Shown here: in pieces, positions 41,547 to 48,110 of the stretch
Layout: every line of letters begins with the position of its first letter
How positions within the stretch are numbered: the first letter of the stretch is position 1
Assembly (NCBI GenBank): GCA_948330435.1
Contig: CAOJBY010000018.1
Coordinates: 9,600 to 73,599 of the forward strand
Length of the DNA stretch: 64,000 nucleotides
Reading direction: 5' to 3'
Origin: an uncultured Lachnoclostridium sp.
GTDB lineage: Bacteria > Bacillota > Clostridia > Lachnospirales > Lachnospiraceae
The notes under the pieces: generated by a model
Database searches by the model: none
Seen by the model: the letters and a program-made list of their open reading frames with translations, nothing else
Told to the model about the DNA's origin: nothing
Position numbers and translations under genes: made by a program

Positions 41547-42233
41547 ATGATTTTAACGGGAGCAGTAGTAAATGCTCTGACCGTATTTGCGGGAAGTGCG
41601 TTGGGACTTCTTTTGAAAAAAGGGCTGCCGGAGCGTATGGGTGATTCAATTATGAAAGGACTTTCTCTTTGCGTTATCTATATTGGTATCAGCGGGGCCT
41701 TTGAAGGGGAGAATGTGCTGACTGCCATCGTGGCTATGGCAGTGGGAACGGTAATCGGAGAACTTCTGGATCTCAATGTTCGGATGGAAAATCTGGGACA
41801 ATGGCTTCAAAATCGATTTCAATCCAAAAATAATAAAGTGTCTGTGGCGGAGGGATTCGTTACCAGTAGTCTCTTATTCTGTACAGGAGCCATGACCATC
41901 GTAGGTTCACTGCAAAGCGGATTATCTCTGGATCACAGTACACTGTTTGCAAAATCTCTTATTGACGGAATTGCGGCGGTTGTATTGGCATCCAGCCTGG
42001 GATTTGGTGTTCTCTTTTCAGGCATACTTTGCCTTGTTTATGAAGGAGGACTGGCATTGTGTGCCCAGTTTATCGGCCCCTTTTTGACAGAATCTGTAAT
42101 CAATGAAATGACTTGTGTAGGCTCTCTTTTGATTGTGGGTATAGGCATCAATATGCTGTTTAAAAATAAAATCTGCGTTATGAATTCCGTACCTGCAGTA
42201 TTTCTGCCGATTCTTTTGTGCCGATTTATGTAA
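41547..42233 (+). CDS. DUF554 membrane protein
   Basis: 228 residues from ATG 41547 (AAAGGAG 9 nt upstream); ATG 41538 touches that site. Six to seven hydrophobic segments. TGAVVNALTVFAGSALGLLLKKGLPER and GTVIGELLDLN are typical of DUF554 (YdfK/YqgA-like), function unknown. Unrelated in role to the ribosome genes upstream as far as can be seen. Confidence 0.88.
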   Translation: MILTGAVVNALTVFAGSALGLLLKKGLPERMGDSIMKGLSLCVIYIGISGAFEGENVLTAIVAMAVGTVIGELLDLNVRMENLGQWLQNRFQSKNNKVSVAEGFVTSSLLFCTGAMTIVGSLQSGLSLDHSTLFAKSLIDGIAAVVLASSLGFGVLFSGILCLVYEGGLALCAQFIGPFLTESVINEMTCVGSLLIVGIGINMLFKNKICVMNSVPAVFLPILLCRFM

Positions 42234-42272
42234 GTCCCATATTTTACAAAATCTTTTGGAGGCAAATATACA

Positions 42273-42896
42273 ATGGGAAGAATTATCAGTATTAATCAGA
42301 CAACGAAAAATCGCTTTTTAAATATGTATGATCTTGAAGTGGAAGATAAAAATGGCGGACGGCATTCCTATCATGTGGCATCAAGGGCACGGAAAAAAGA
42401 TGAATTGAAACTTTCCACCAAAAAGAACAAGCCGGACGGTGTCATCATCTATGCTCTATATGGTGAACTCCAGGATCGAGTAGTATTGATTCGTCAATAT
42501 CGTTATAGTATCGGAACCTATATCTATGAATTTCCGGCCGGGCTGATTGATGAAGGGGAAGATTTTCATATAGCCGGAATTCGGGAACTTAGAGAGGAAA
42601 CGGGCCTTACCTTTCATCCCATAGAGGTTGATTCCATTTATTCAAAACCATATTTTACTACTATCGGAATGACAGATGAGTCCTGTGCTGCTGTGTATGG
42701 CAGAGCTGATGGGAATGTTTCGAGTAAGGGACAGGAGGACACGGAAGAAATTGAAGTTATTTTGGCAGATCGGAAAGAGGTTTTACGAATTCTACAGGAA
42801 GAAAATGTTTCACTAATGTGTGCTTATATGATGATGCATTTTTTACATGCGGATCCCCAAAAGCCTTTTGCTTTTTTAGAGAGTCCAAAAGCATAA
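42273..42896 (+). CDS. NUDIX hydrolase, ADP-ribose pyrophosphatase-like
   Basis: 207 residues. The Nudix box G-x5-E-x7-REUxEExGU is complete: GLIDEGED begins it and RELREETGL ends it. IRQYRYSIGTYIYEFPAG upstream is the strand pattern of ADP-ribose/nucleoside diphosphate-sugar hydrolases. Substrate not readable. AGGAGGC-type site (GGAGGCA) precedes the ATG. A bidirectional terminator follows. Confidence 0.88.
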   Translation: MGRIISINQTTKNRFLNMYDLEVEDKNGGRHSYHVASRARKKDELKLSTKKNKPDGVIIYALYGELQDRVVLIRQYRYSIGTYIYEFPAGLIDEGEDFHIAGIRELREETGLTFHPIEVDSIYSKPYFTTIGMTDESCAAVYGRADGNVSSKGQEDTEEIEVILADRKEVLRILQEENVSLMCAYMMMHFLHADPQKPFAFLESPKA

Positions 42897-42920
42897 TGGT
42901 GCATTTTAGATATAAATTGT

Positions 42921-42949
42921 AAAATGGCAGGTTTTCGGCCTGCCATTTT
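42921..42949. terminator. Bidirectional terminator between NUDIX gene and lexA
   Basis: AAAATGGCAGG (42921-42931) pairs with CCTGCCATTTT (42939-42949) around a 7-nt loop; A and T runs flank both sides, so it can act for the plus-strand NUDIX gene and the minus-strand lexA. Confidence 0.88.
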
Positions 42950-42967
42950 GTATTATAAAACTACATT

Positions 42968-43585
42968 TTACCGGAAAAAGCGAACAACTCCGAACACCTT
43001 ACCAAGAATCTGGCAATTGGTAACAATAATTGGATCCATGGTGTCATTCTCTGGCTGCAAACGAATATGATCTGCTTCCTGATAGAATGTTTTTACTGTG
43101 GCAGAATCCTCCACCAGTGCAACAACCATATCTCCATTGCATGCCGTCTGACGCTGTTCTACCAAAATGGTATCCCCATCAAAAATTCCTGCATTGATCA
43201 TGGATTCGCCGCATACTTTCAACATAAAACACTGTTCGTTGGGCATAAACTCCATCGGAATCGGGAAGTAGGACTCCACATTCTCAACAGCTAAAATAGG
43301 CTGTCCGGCAGCTACTCGTCCTATAATTGGGACATTAACAACTTCTCTGCGTACCAGATTAAAATTATCATCAATAATCTCGATAGCACGGGGCTTCGTG
43401 GGATCACGACGAATATAGCCATTCTTCTCCAAAGTTTCCAGGTGAGAATGTACGGAAGAAGTTGACTTTAAATCCACGGCTTCACAAATATCCCGCACTG
43501 AGGGGGGATAGCCCTTATTCAAAATCTGCGACTTGATATATTCCAAAATCTCCGTTTGCTTTTTTGTAATCTTTCCATAGGGCAT
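42968..43585 (-). CDS. lexA: LexA repressor
   Basis: 205 residues. N-terminal winged helix (TKKQTEILEYIKSQ, YPPSVRDICEAVDLKSTSSV), autocleavage bond Ala93-Gly94 in VAAGQP, and the catalytic Ser128 and Lys165. It represses the SOS regulon until RecA triggers self-cleavage. AAGGAGGAA precedes the start on the minus strand. Its own upstream region carries LexA boxes (see 43645-43682). Confidence 0.97.
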   Translation of the reverse strand: MPYGKITKKQTEILEYIKSQILNKGYPPSVRDICEAVDLKSTSSVHSHLETLEKNGYIRRDPTKPRAIEIIDDNFNLVRREVVNVPIIGRVAAGQPILAVENVESYFPIPMEFMPNEQCFMLKVCGESMINAGIFDGDTILVEQRQTACNGDMVVALVEDSATVKTFYQEADHIRLQPENDTMDPIIVTNCQILGKVFGVVRFFR

Positions 43586-43641
43586 AGATGCGTTCCTCCT
43601 TACACATGTTGATGTTGGGATTGCTCCATAAAACTAGATAT

Positions 43642-43670
43642 AGTATAACATATGTTCGAATAAAAAGCAA
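43642..43670 (-). promoter_or_regulatory. lexA promoter
   Basis: Read on the minus strand, TTGCTT (43665-43670) and TATACT (43642-43647) are 17 bp apart. The best LexA box overlaps the spacer and the -10 side, as expected for autoregulation. Confidence 0.6.
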
Positions 43671-43682
43671 ACAAATGTTTTG
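43645..43682. promoter_or_regulatory. LexA boxes upstream of lexA
   Basis: Box 1 at 43645-43658 (ATAACATATGTTCG) matches 12 of 14 bases of CGAACATATGTTCG. A weaker second box at 43668-43681 (CAAACAAATGTTTT) matches 10 of 14. The consensus is that of Firmicute DinR/LexA sites. Confidence 0.7.
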
Positions 43683-43723
43683 ATATGATATTAAAAAATT
43701 ATCTAGTAAACTTTAATAAAATG

Positions 43724-43732
43724 TGATATAAT
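43724..43732 (+). promoter_or_regulatory. Extended -10 promoter of the second DUF3048 gene
   Basis: TGATATAAT at 43724-43732 is a perfect extended -10; the -35 region is poor. It lies about 57 bp before the start codon at 43789. Confidence 0.5.
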
Positions 43733-43788
43733 TGTTACGAATTTTAAGAATTTATCACACAACAGGAAAAAAGAAAGGAAATCTACTT

Positions 43789-44904
43789 ATGAGGAAACGA
43801 TTATTGTGGATACTGCTGGCATTGACAGTAGGAATCTGCACAACAGGATGTGGAAAGAAAGATGCAGAAGAAGCTTCTGCTCCCGCAGAGGAAGAATTTT
43901 CTACAGAAGATGAGATTATAGCAGAAGAGCCGGAAGAGGAGCCAGAGGAAGAAGAACCGGAGGTTGCTCCGGAAGGCATGTACCGCAGTGAACTTACCAA
44001 TGAATGGATAAGTGAAGATTTAAAGGAACAGCGGCCAATTGCGGTTATGGTAGATAATGAGAAGACGGCTTTACCTCATTATGGTTTGACTCAGGCTGAT
44101 GTCATTTATGAAATGATGAACAGTACACTTAATGATCAGATTACACGTTTTATGGTTCTGATTAAGGACTATGACAGCATTGATCAGATTGGCAGTGTTC
44201 GTAGTGTCCGTCCTACAAACTTGATGATTGCCCCGGAATGGAATGCAATTGTTTGCCATGATGGCGGACCTTTCTATATCAATACCTATTTGGAAAATGC
44301 ATATGTAGATCATTTCAGTGGAACTTTTTCCCGTGTAAATAATGGAAAGCCCAGAGAATTTACGGAATACATTCTTCCGGGAGACATGGACAAGAATTTC
44401 CAAAACACAAAAGTGGACAGAGAATACAATGAATACAAACCCATCGAACCGCACTTCAAATTCGTCTCCGAGAAGAAACCGGTAAATATGGAAGAGAAGG
44501 CTGGCTGCGTTGACTGTACTTTAGTGGATCTGCCTTTTGGTCACAATGGTTCTCAATTGGACTATGATGAAGCTTCCGGAACTTATTTATATTCCGAATA
44601 TGGAAGTGCCCATAAAGATCCTGGTAATGGCAATCAGCAATTGGCTTTCAAAAATGTGATTCTTCAAAAAATGACTTTTAGTCAGTTGGACGCTCATGGA
44701 TATTTGGTTTGGAATTGCCTGGGAGCCGGTGAGGGATACTATATTACAGATGGGAAAGCAATACCCATTAGCTGGGTAAAGGATTCTGAGCAGGGACGTA
44801 CCGTATATCGTGATACAATGGGAGATGAGATTCAGGTTAATACGGGAAAAACTTATATTGGCTTTGTGGCAGATACCCGTTGGAATGAATTAGTAGTTCA
44901 ATAA
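43789..44904 (+). CDS. DUF3048 (YerB-type) lipoprotein, second copy
   Basis: 371 residues from ATG 43789 (AAAGGAA upstream). Signal peptide with a less typical lipobox (CTTGC, Cys21), then a Glu/Pro-rich acidic linker of about 40 residues, then the DUF3048 body: QRPIAVMVDNEK, DQITRFMVLIKDYDSIDQIGSVRSVR. Paralogue of the protein at 2295-3425, with the same plan and clearly alignable blocks. Function unknown; likely tethered at the cell surface. Confidence 0.82.
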   Translation: MRKRLLWILLALTVGICTTGCGKKDAEEASAPAEEEFSTEDEIIAEEPEEEPEEEEPEVAPEGMYRSELTNEWISEDLKEQRPIAVMVDNEKTALPHYGLTQADVIYEMMNSTLNDQITRFMVLIKDYDSIDQIGSVRSVRPTNLMIAPEWNAIVCHDGGPFYINTYLENAYVDHFSGTFSRVNNGKPREFTEYILPGDMDKNFQNTKVDREYNEYKPIEPHFKFVSEKKPVNMEEKAGCVDCTLVDLPFGHNGSQLDYDEASGTYLYSEYGSAHKDPGNGNQQLAFKNVILQKMTFSQLDAHGYLVWNCLGAGEGYYITDGKAIPISWVKDSEQGRTVYRDTMGDEIQVNTGKTYIGFVADTRWNELVVQ

Positions 44905-44924
44905 TTATAAGTTAAATACACTGA

Positions 44925-44960
44925 AAAAAGAGGTGCCTTACTTTTTCGGCACCTCTTTTT
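44925..44960. terminator. Bidirectional terminator between DUF3048 gene and recombinase
   Basis: AAAAAGAGGTGCC (44925-44937) pairs with GGCACCTCTTTTT (44948-44960), a perfect 13-bp stem with a 10-nt loop and A/T tracts on both sides. Confidence 0.9.
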
Positions 44961-44979
44961 GAGTGTTTCACAAGCAAAT

Positions 44980-46050
44980 CTAATCTTCCCGAAGCTTCAC
45001 TGCTTTTGCAGCCATGCGACGGCGGTTTTCATCCTGGGCTGCATAATGTTTACGTGTGGTATTGACATCCTTATGGCCCAGAACATCTGCAACCAGATAA
45101 ATATCCCCGGTTTCCTGATATAGTGTTGTTCCATAGGTACTGCGAAGCTTATGAGGAGTGATTTTCTTTAATGGTGTTACATATCTGGCATACTTCTTTA
45201 CCAAATTTTCTACAGCCCCTACACCGATGCGACGTCTTTGAGTAGAATAGAAGAGTGCCTGCTCATGTCCTTCCTGTGGAATCACTCTTTTACGGCTTCC
45301 GTTCATGTAATTTTTCAGGGCCTGGGCTACCTCTTCCCCAAAATACACGATCATTTCAGAACCACCTTTTCGGACTACCTTAATGCCATTGTTATTAAAA
45401 TCCACATCATTTATGTCCAGGCCTACACACTCAGATACACGGATTCCAGTTCCTAATAAAAGTGTGACAATTGCCAGATCCCGTTCCTTTGTCTTTTCAT
45501 AATAAACTTTTTTCTGCCCGGTCAGATCATCTCCTCCATGCTCAATAAAATCTAATAGACGGGCGGTTTCATCCACATCCAGGCGAATGATTGCTTTTTC
45601 GTGAAGCTTCGGCATATCAACCAACATGGCGGGATTACTTTCAATCATCTCCCGACGGTAGAAATATCCATAAAAACTCCGCAGGGCAGACATTTTTCGC
45701 TTTAATCCCAGTTCACCATTGGTAATATCAACCGTATCAAATGTCTCATCTTTTCTCTGATACAGCTTTAAATATTCCTGATATTCTTCCAGATCTACAG
45801 CCTCAAGCTTATCCAGATCACTTACTTTAAAATCAGTAGTTTCATAATTTTTATAATGTGGATTTTCATCAATCAAAAATCGAAAAAACAACCGGATATC
45901 ATAGGCATAGGAAATTCTGGTTCTTGTAGAGGTAGTTGGTTCAATGGCACGAAAATAATCCTTTGCAAATGAAGGAAGGGTTTTTAAAACTTCCCGGAGT
46001 TTGCGAATATTCTCCATGTCGTTTTGTTCGTGATAGGTTCTGTATTCCAT
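44980..46050 (-). CDS. Tyrosine recombinase, XerS-like
   Basis: 356 residues, the length of streptococcal XerS rather than the roughly 300 of XerC/XerD. The catalytic set is complete: Arg204 (GTGIRVSE), Lys228 (RKGG), His300 and Arg303 (HKLR), His326 (GHKD) and Tyr336. The SAM-like N-terminal domain covers residues about 25-140. KERDLAIVTLLLGTGIR closely resembles my recollection of XerS. It lacks prophage or transposon neighbours, and the gene is flanked by lexA and a yneA-like gene. It could resolve chromosome dimers; an integrative-element integrase is the alternative. AGAAAGGAAG precedes the start. Confidence 0.88.
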   Translation of the reverse strand: MEYRTYHEQNDMENIRKLREVLKTLPSFAKDYFRAIEPTTSTRTRISYAYDIRLFFRFLIDENPHYKNYETTDFKVSDLDKLEAVDLEEYQEYLKLYQRKDETFDTVDITNGELGLKRKMSALRSFYGYFYRREMIESNPAMLVDMPKLHEKAIIRLDVDETARLLDFIEHGGDDLTGQKKVYYEKTKERDLAIVTLLLGTGIRVSECVGLDINDVDFNNNGIKVVRKGGSEMIVYFGEEVAQALKNYMNGSRKRVIPQEGHEQALFYSTQRRRIGVGAVENLVKKYARYVTPLKKITPHKLRSTYGTTLYQETGDIYLVADVLGHKDVNTTRKHYAAQDENRRRMAAKAVKLRED

Positions 46051-46068
46051 GTCAATTCTTCCTTTCTA

Positions 46069-46106
46069 TTTACATAATATAATTATGTAAATTTATATTA
46101 TGTAAA
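46069..46106. repeat. Three copies of a 10-bp element before the recombinase start
   Basis: TTTACATAAT (46069-46078), ATA, ATTATGTAAA (46082-46091) form a 23-bp palindrome, followed after 5 bp by a direct second copy of ATTATGTAAA (46097-46106). Located 19 bases from the recombinase start codon, in its 5' untranslated region. TTATGTAAA resembles the XerD half of Firmicute dif sites. Confidence 0.65.
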
Positions 46107-46130
46107 GGTGATTTATATATAAGTCCGTTT

Positions 46131-46164
46131 ATCTATGCGAAAAACCTGTGTTTGTCGCATAGAT
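46131..46164. repeat. Inverted repeat near the recombinase transcript start
   Basis: ATCTATGCGA (46131-46140) and TCGCATAGAT (46155-46164) are perfect 10-bp arms around 14 bases. They lie just downstream of the -10, so they span the expected transcription start on the minus strand. Could be an operator, a 5'-terminal RNA hairpin or a recombinase-binding site. Confidence 0.6.
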
Positions 46165-46166
46165 CT

Positions 46167-46195
46167 ATTATACACTACTCGGGGGCATCCGTCAA
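46167..46195 (-). promoter_or_regulatory. Promoter of the recombinase gene
   Basis: On the minus strand TTGACG (46190-46195) and TATAAT (46167-46172) are 17 bp apart, differing from consensus at one base. The predicted leader is about 110 nt. Confidence 0.75.
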
Positions 46196-46200
46196 GGAAC

Positions 46201-46264
46201 GTTCAAAAACCGCTTTGAGATTGAACTTGACGCAATATGCAACAAGTATTCACAAAGCGGTTTT
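46201..46264 (-). terminator. Terminator of the yneA-like gene, with nested alternative stem
   Basis: AAAACCGCTTTG (46206-46217) and CAAAGCGGTTTT (46253-46264) form a perfect 12-bp stem with a 35-nt loop. On the minus strand it ends in a run of T, as expected after the yneA-like gene. GTTCAA (46201-46206) and TTGAAC (46221-46226) form a competing stem. Confidence 0.65.
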
Positions 46265-46296
46265 CATAAAAATCTCCAGGCAATTGAGAGATATTG

Positions 46297-46614
46297 TCAA
46301 AGTTTGTATTCTGTAGAGTAATAAGGCATAATCAAATTCTGACCAGAAATGATCTTTCCATTTCGAATAGAATTTAACTGGCTGACTTCCTGAATATAAG
46401 CTTCCTTGGATTTATAATGTTCCAAATATTCATCAGCCAGATCCCATAAAGTATCTCCAGGCTGAATCTCAATGTTGGTATAATATTTATAGTAAGTAAC
46501 ATCCTCTTTCTTATCCTTTGCTTTTGATAAAAAGCCCCCGAATGTAATTGTTAAAAGGATAATCAAACAAAGAGTTAGACCAACTCCAAATACAATTTTT
46601 CTTCTCTCGTACAT
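46297..46614 (-). CDS. yneA: YneA-like SOS cell-division inhibitor (single-pass LysM protein)
   Basis: 105 residues from the ATG at 46614 (GGGAGGG upstream); the frame extends left to 46695 but those starts lack ribosome-binding sites. One membrane helix (about 8-29) is followed by a LysM domain (about 48-97, IQPGDTLWDLADEYL, ISGQNLIMPYY). Bacillus YneA has the same size and plan and delays division during SOS. The gene lies near lexA and its promoter carries several LexA boxes, which strongly supports the call. Confidence 0.88.
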   Translation of the reverse strand: MYERRKIVFGVGLTLCLIILLTITFGGFLSKAKDKKEDVTYYKYYTNIEIQPGDTLWDLADEYLEHYKSKEAYIQEVSQLNSIRNGKIISGQNLIMPYYSTEYKL

Positions 46615-46640
46615 ACGCCACAACCCTCCCAAAAAGAAAT

Positions 46641-46741
46641 CGAACATATTTTCCAAACAATCGTTCTGCATATTGTTATTATACATACAGAACAATTGTT
46701 TGTCAATACATATGTTCGAAAAATGTTCGACCTTTTGTTCG
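46641..46741. promoter_or_regulatory. Cluster of LexA boxes upstream of the yneA-like gene
   Basis: Against CGAACATATGTTCG: 46641-46654 (CGAACATATTTTCC, 12/14), 46689-46702 (AGAACAATTGTTTG, within the promoter spacer), 46705-46718 (AATACATATGTTCG, 11/14) and 46728-46741 (CGACCTTTTGTTCG, 9 of the 10 arm bases). A fifth, weaker box lies at 46654-46667, and a half-site at 46725-46729. Confidence 0.8.
46678..46706 (-). promoter_or_regulatory. Perfect consensus promoter of the yneA-like gene
   Basis: On the minus strand TTGACA (46701-46706), 17-bp spacer, TATAAT (46678-46683). A LexA box fills the spacer and another overlaps the -35 edge, so repression would be by direct occlusion. Confidence 0.85.
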
Positions 46742-46756
46742 GGTTTTACAACTGGC

Positions 46757-47116
46757 TTAATCCAACTGTTTTATACAGTCAATGGTGGCCTGATAATCTT
46801 CCTTAACTTTCTCCAGTGCAGGCTCTAAGTCCTCGCCGTACTCCTCTCTGTTCCGCAACAATTCCGCAAGGATGTTTGAGGATTCATAGAGCCGGTCTAA
46901 GGAGAGATTCTGACAGATTCCCTTTATTGTATGAGCTGCCCGGAATGCTTCCGGCATATTACGAGTTTCCATAGAGGTACAAAGCAGATCATAGCTGGAA
47001 TCATTGAGAACGCGAAGCACAAACTTCTTAATTCGTTCCTCGGTTCTCAAACGTCCTTCTACATCCGCATAATTTCCGCCCATAGCATCATAGCATTCTC
47101 TTATTGTCATTTGCAT
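46757..47116 (-). CDS. Orphan Hpt (histidine phosphotransfer) domain protein
   Basis: 119 residues, all helical. His62 in FRAAHTIKGICQNLSLDRL is the phosphoryl acceptor of Hpt domains. No kinase or response regulator is adjacent, so its partner is elsewhere. The start is ATG 47116 or 47110, both behind AAAGGA. Upstream of the LexA-box cluster; the terminal codons are 15 bp from the first box. Confidence 0.85.
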   Translation of the reverse strand: MQMTIRECYDAMGGNYADVEGRLRTEERIKKFVLRVLNDSSYDLLCTSMETRNMPEAFRAAHTIKGICQNLSLDRLYESSNILAELLRNREEYGEDLEPALEKVKEDYQATIDCIKQLD

Positions 47117-47241
47117 ACCATCCTTTCAATTACTCCTTTTTATAATTTATCATAATTAAAGGGGTTATTCAAGAATATAATTATTTTTGCTTGCAAGCTT
47201 TCTTCTCACATGATATCATGTCGGAGGAGGAAAGCGTTATT

Positions 47242-48006
47242 ATGAAACTGCAACAACTTTTAAGTTATACACGCAGAGCCGTGGACGATTACCATATGAT
47301 TCAGGAGGGAGACAAGATTGCTGTGGGAATCTCCGGAGGAAAGGACAGCCTTACCATGCTCCATGCTCTCCATGGTTTAAAACGCTTCTATCCAGCCCAT
47401 TTCGAGATAGAAGCCATTACAGTAGATTTGGGCTTTCCAAACTTTGATTTAAGCGGCATACGGGCTTTATGTGAGGACATGGAGGTCCATTATACGATAG
47501 TTCCCACAGATATCTATGACATTATCTTTCATGTCCGCAAGGAAAGTAATCCATGTGCCCTCTGTGCCAAAATGCGAAAAGGTGCATTGAATCAAGCAAT
47601 TAAAGAAACTGGCTGCAATAAGGTTGCTTATGCTCATCATAAAGATGACGTGGTGGAGACTATGCTTCTCTCTCTGATTTTTGAGGGTCGTTTTCATTCC
47701 TTTGCTCCCGTCACCTATCTTGATCGTATGGATCTGACTGTTATTCGTCCCCTTATGTATGTAAGTGAGGCGGATGTCATAGGATTTCAGCATAAATACG
47801 ATCTGCCGGTCTGCAAAAGCCCATGCCCTGCGGACGGACATACCAAACGGGAATATGCCAAGGAGCTGCTTCATGGGCTGAATCAGGAACACCCTGGAAC
47901 CCAGGAGCGTATGTTTCGTGCCATTCTGGATGGTATTTACAAGCCATATGAATCATTGGAATATGTTCAGTCATTATCAGATATTAAAAAAGATTCTGCA
48001 AGCTAA
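47242..48006 (+). CDS. ttcA: TtcA-family tRNA 2-thiocytidine synthase
   Basis: 254 residues from ATG 47242 (GGAGGAGG upstream; ATG 47218 is an alternative). PP-loop SGGKDS at 31-36, C105-x-x-C108 in NPCALCAKMRKG, and Cys195 in KSPCPADG are the three cysteines that hold an iron-sulfur cluster in TtcA. It thiolates C32 of some tRNAs. It is divergent from the Hpt gene and converges with carB across a long hairpin. Confidence 0.88.
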   Translation: MKLQQLLSYTRRAVDDYHMIQEGDKIAVGISGGKDSLTMLHALHGLKRFYPAHFEIEAITVDLGFPNFDLSGIRALCEDMEVHYTIVPTDIYDIIFHVRKESNPCALCAKMRKGALNQAIKETGCNKVAYAHHKDDVVETMLLSLIFEGRFHSFAPVTYLDRMDLTVIRPLMYVSEADVIGFQHKYDLPVCKSPCPADGHTKREYAKELLHGLNQEHPGTQERMFRAILDGIYKPYESLEYVQSLSDIKKDSAS

Positions 48007-48073
48007 AATCAGGGAGCTATGGATAAACGCCTAAAGACTAAGGCCTTATTTCTCCATAACTCCCTGATTTTAG
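48003..48073. terminator. Very long hairpin between ttcA and carB
   Basis: Arms 48003-48023 and 48053-48073 pair at 20 of 21 positions (one C-A mismatch), with a 29-nt loop that contains a smaller stem (GCCT/AGGC). It overlaps the ttcA stop codon. Probably a bidirectional terminator; the T-tract is short on the plus side. Confidence 0.75.
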
Positions 48074-48110
48074 TTTACTACAATAATTATGCAATTACAG
48101 CATGGATATC

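Noticed and set aside
44980..46050. The recombinase as evidence for a prophage or integrative element.
   Set aside because: No excisionase, repressor, structural, relaxase or tRNA attachment genes lie beside it, and composition does not change.
46194..46205. GAACGTTC near the recombinase promoter as a LexA site.
   Set aside because: The two half-sites have no 4-bp spacer, so they do not fit the Firmicute LexA box.
42968..47116. Reading lexA, recombinase, yneA-like and Hpt genes as one operon.
   Set aside because: They have separate promoters, two clear terminators and one gene on the opposite strand, so they are a neighbourhood and not a single transcript.
47191..47241. Longer start for ttcA at 47191 or 47218.
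   Set aside because: The extra residues are not typical of the family, and the strong GGAGGAGG site fits the ATG at 47242.
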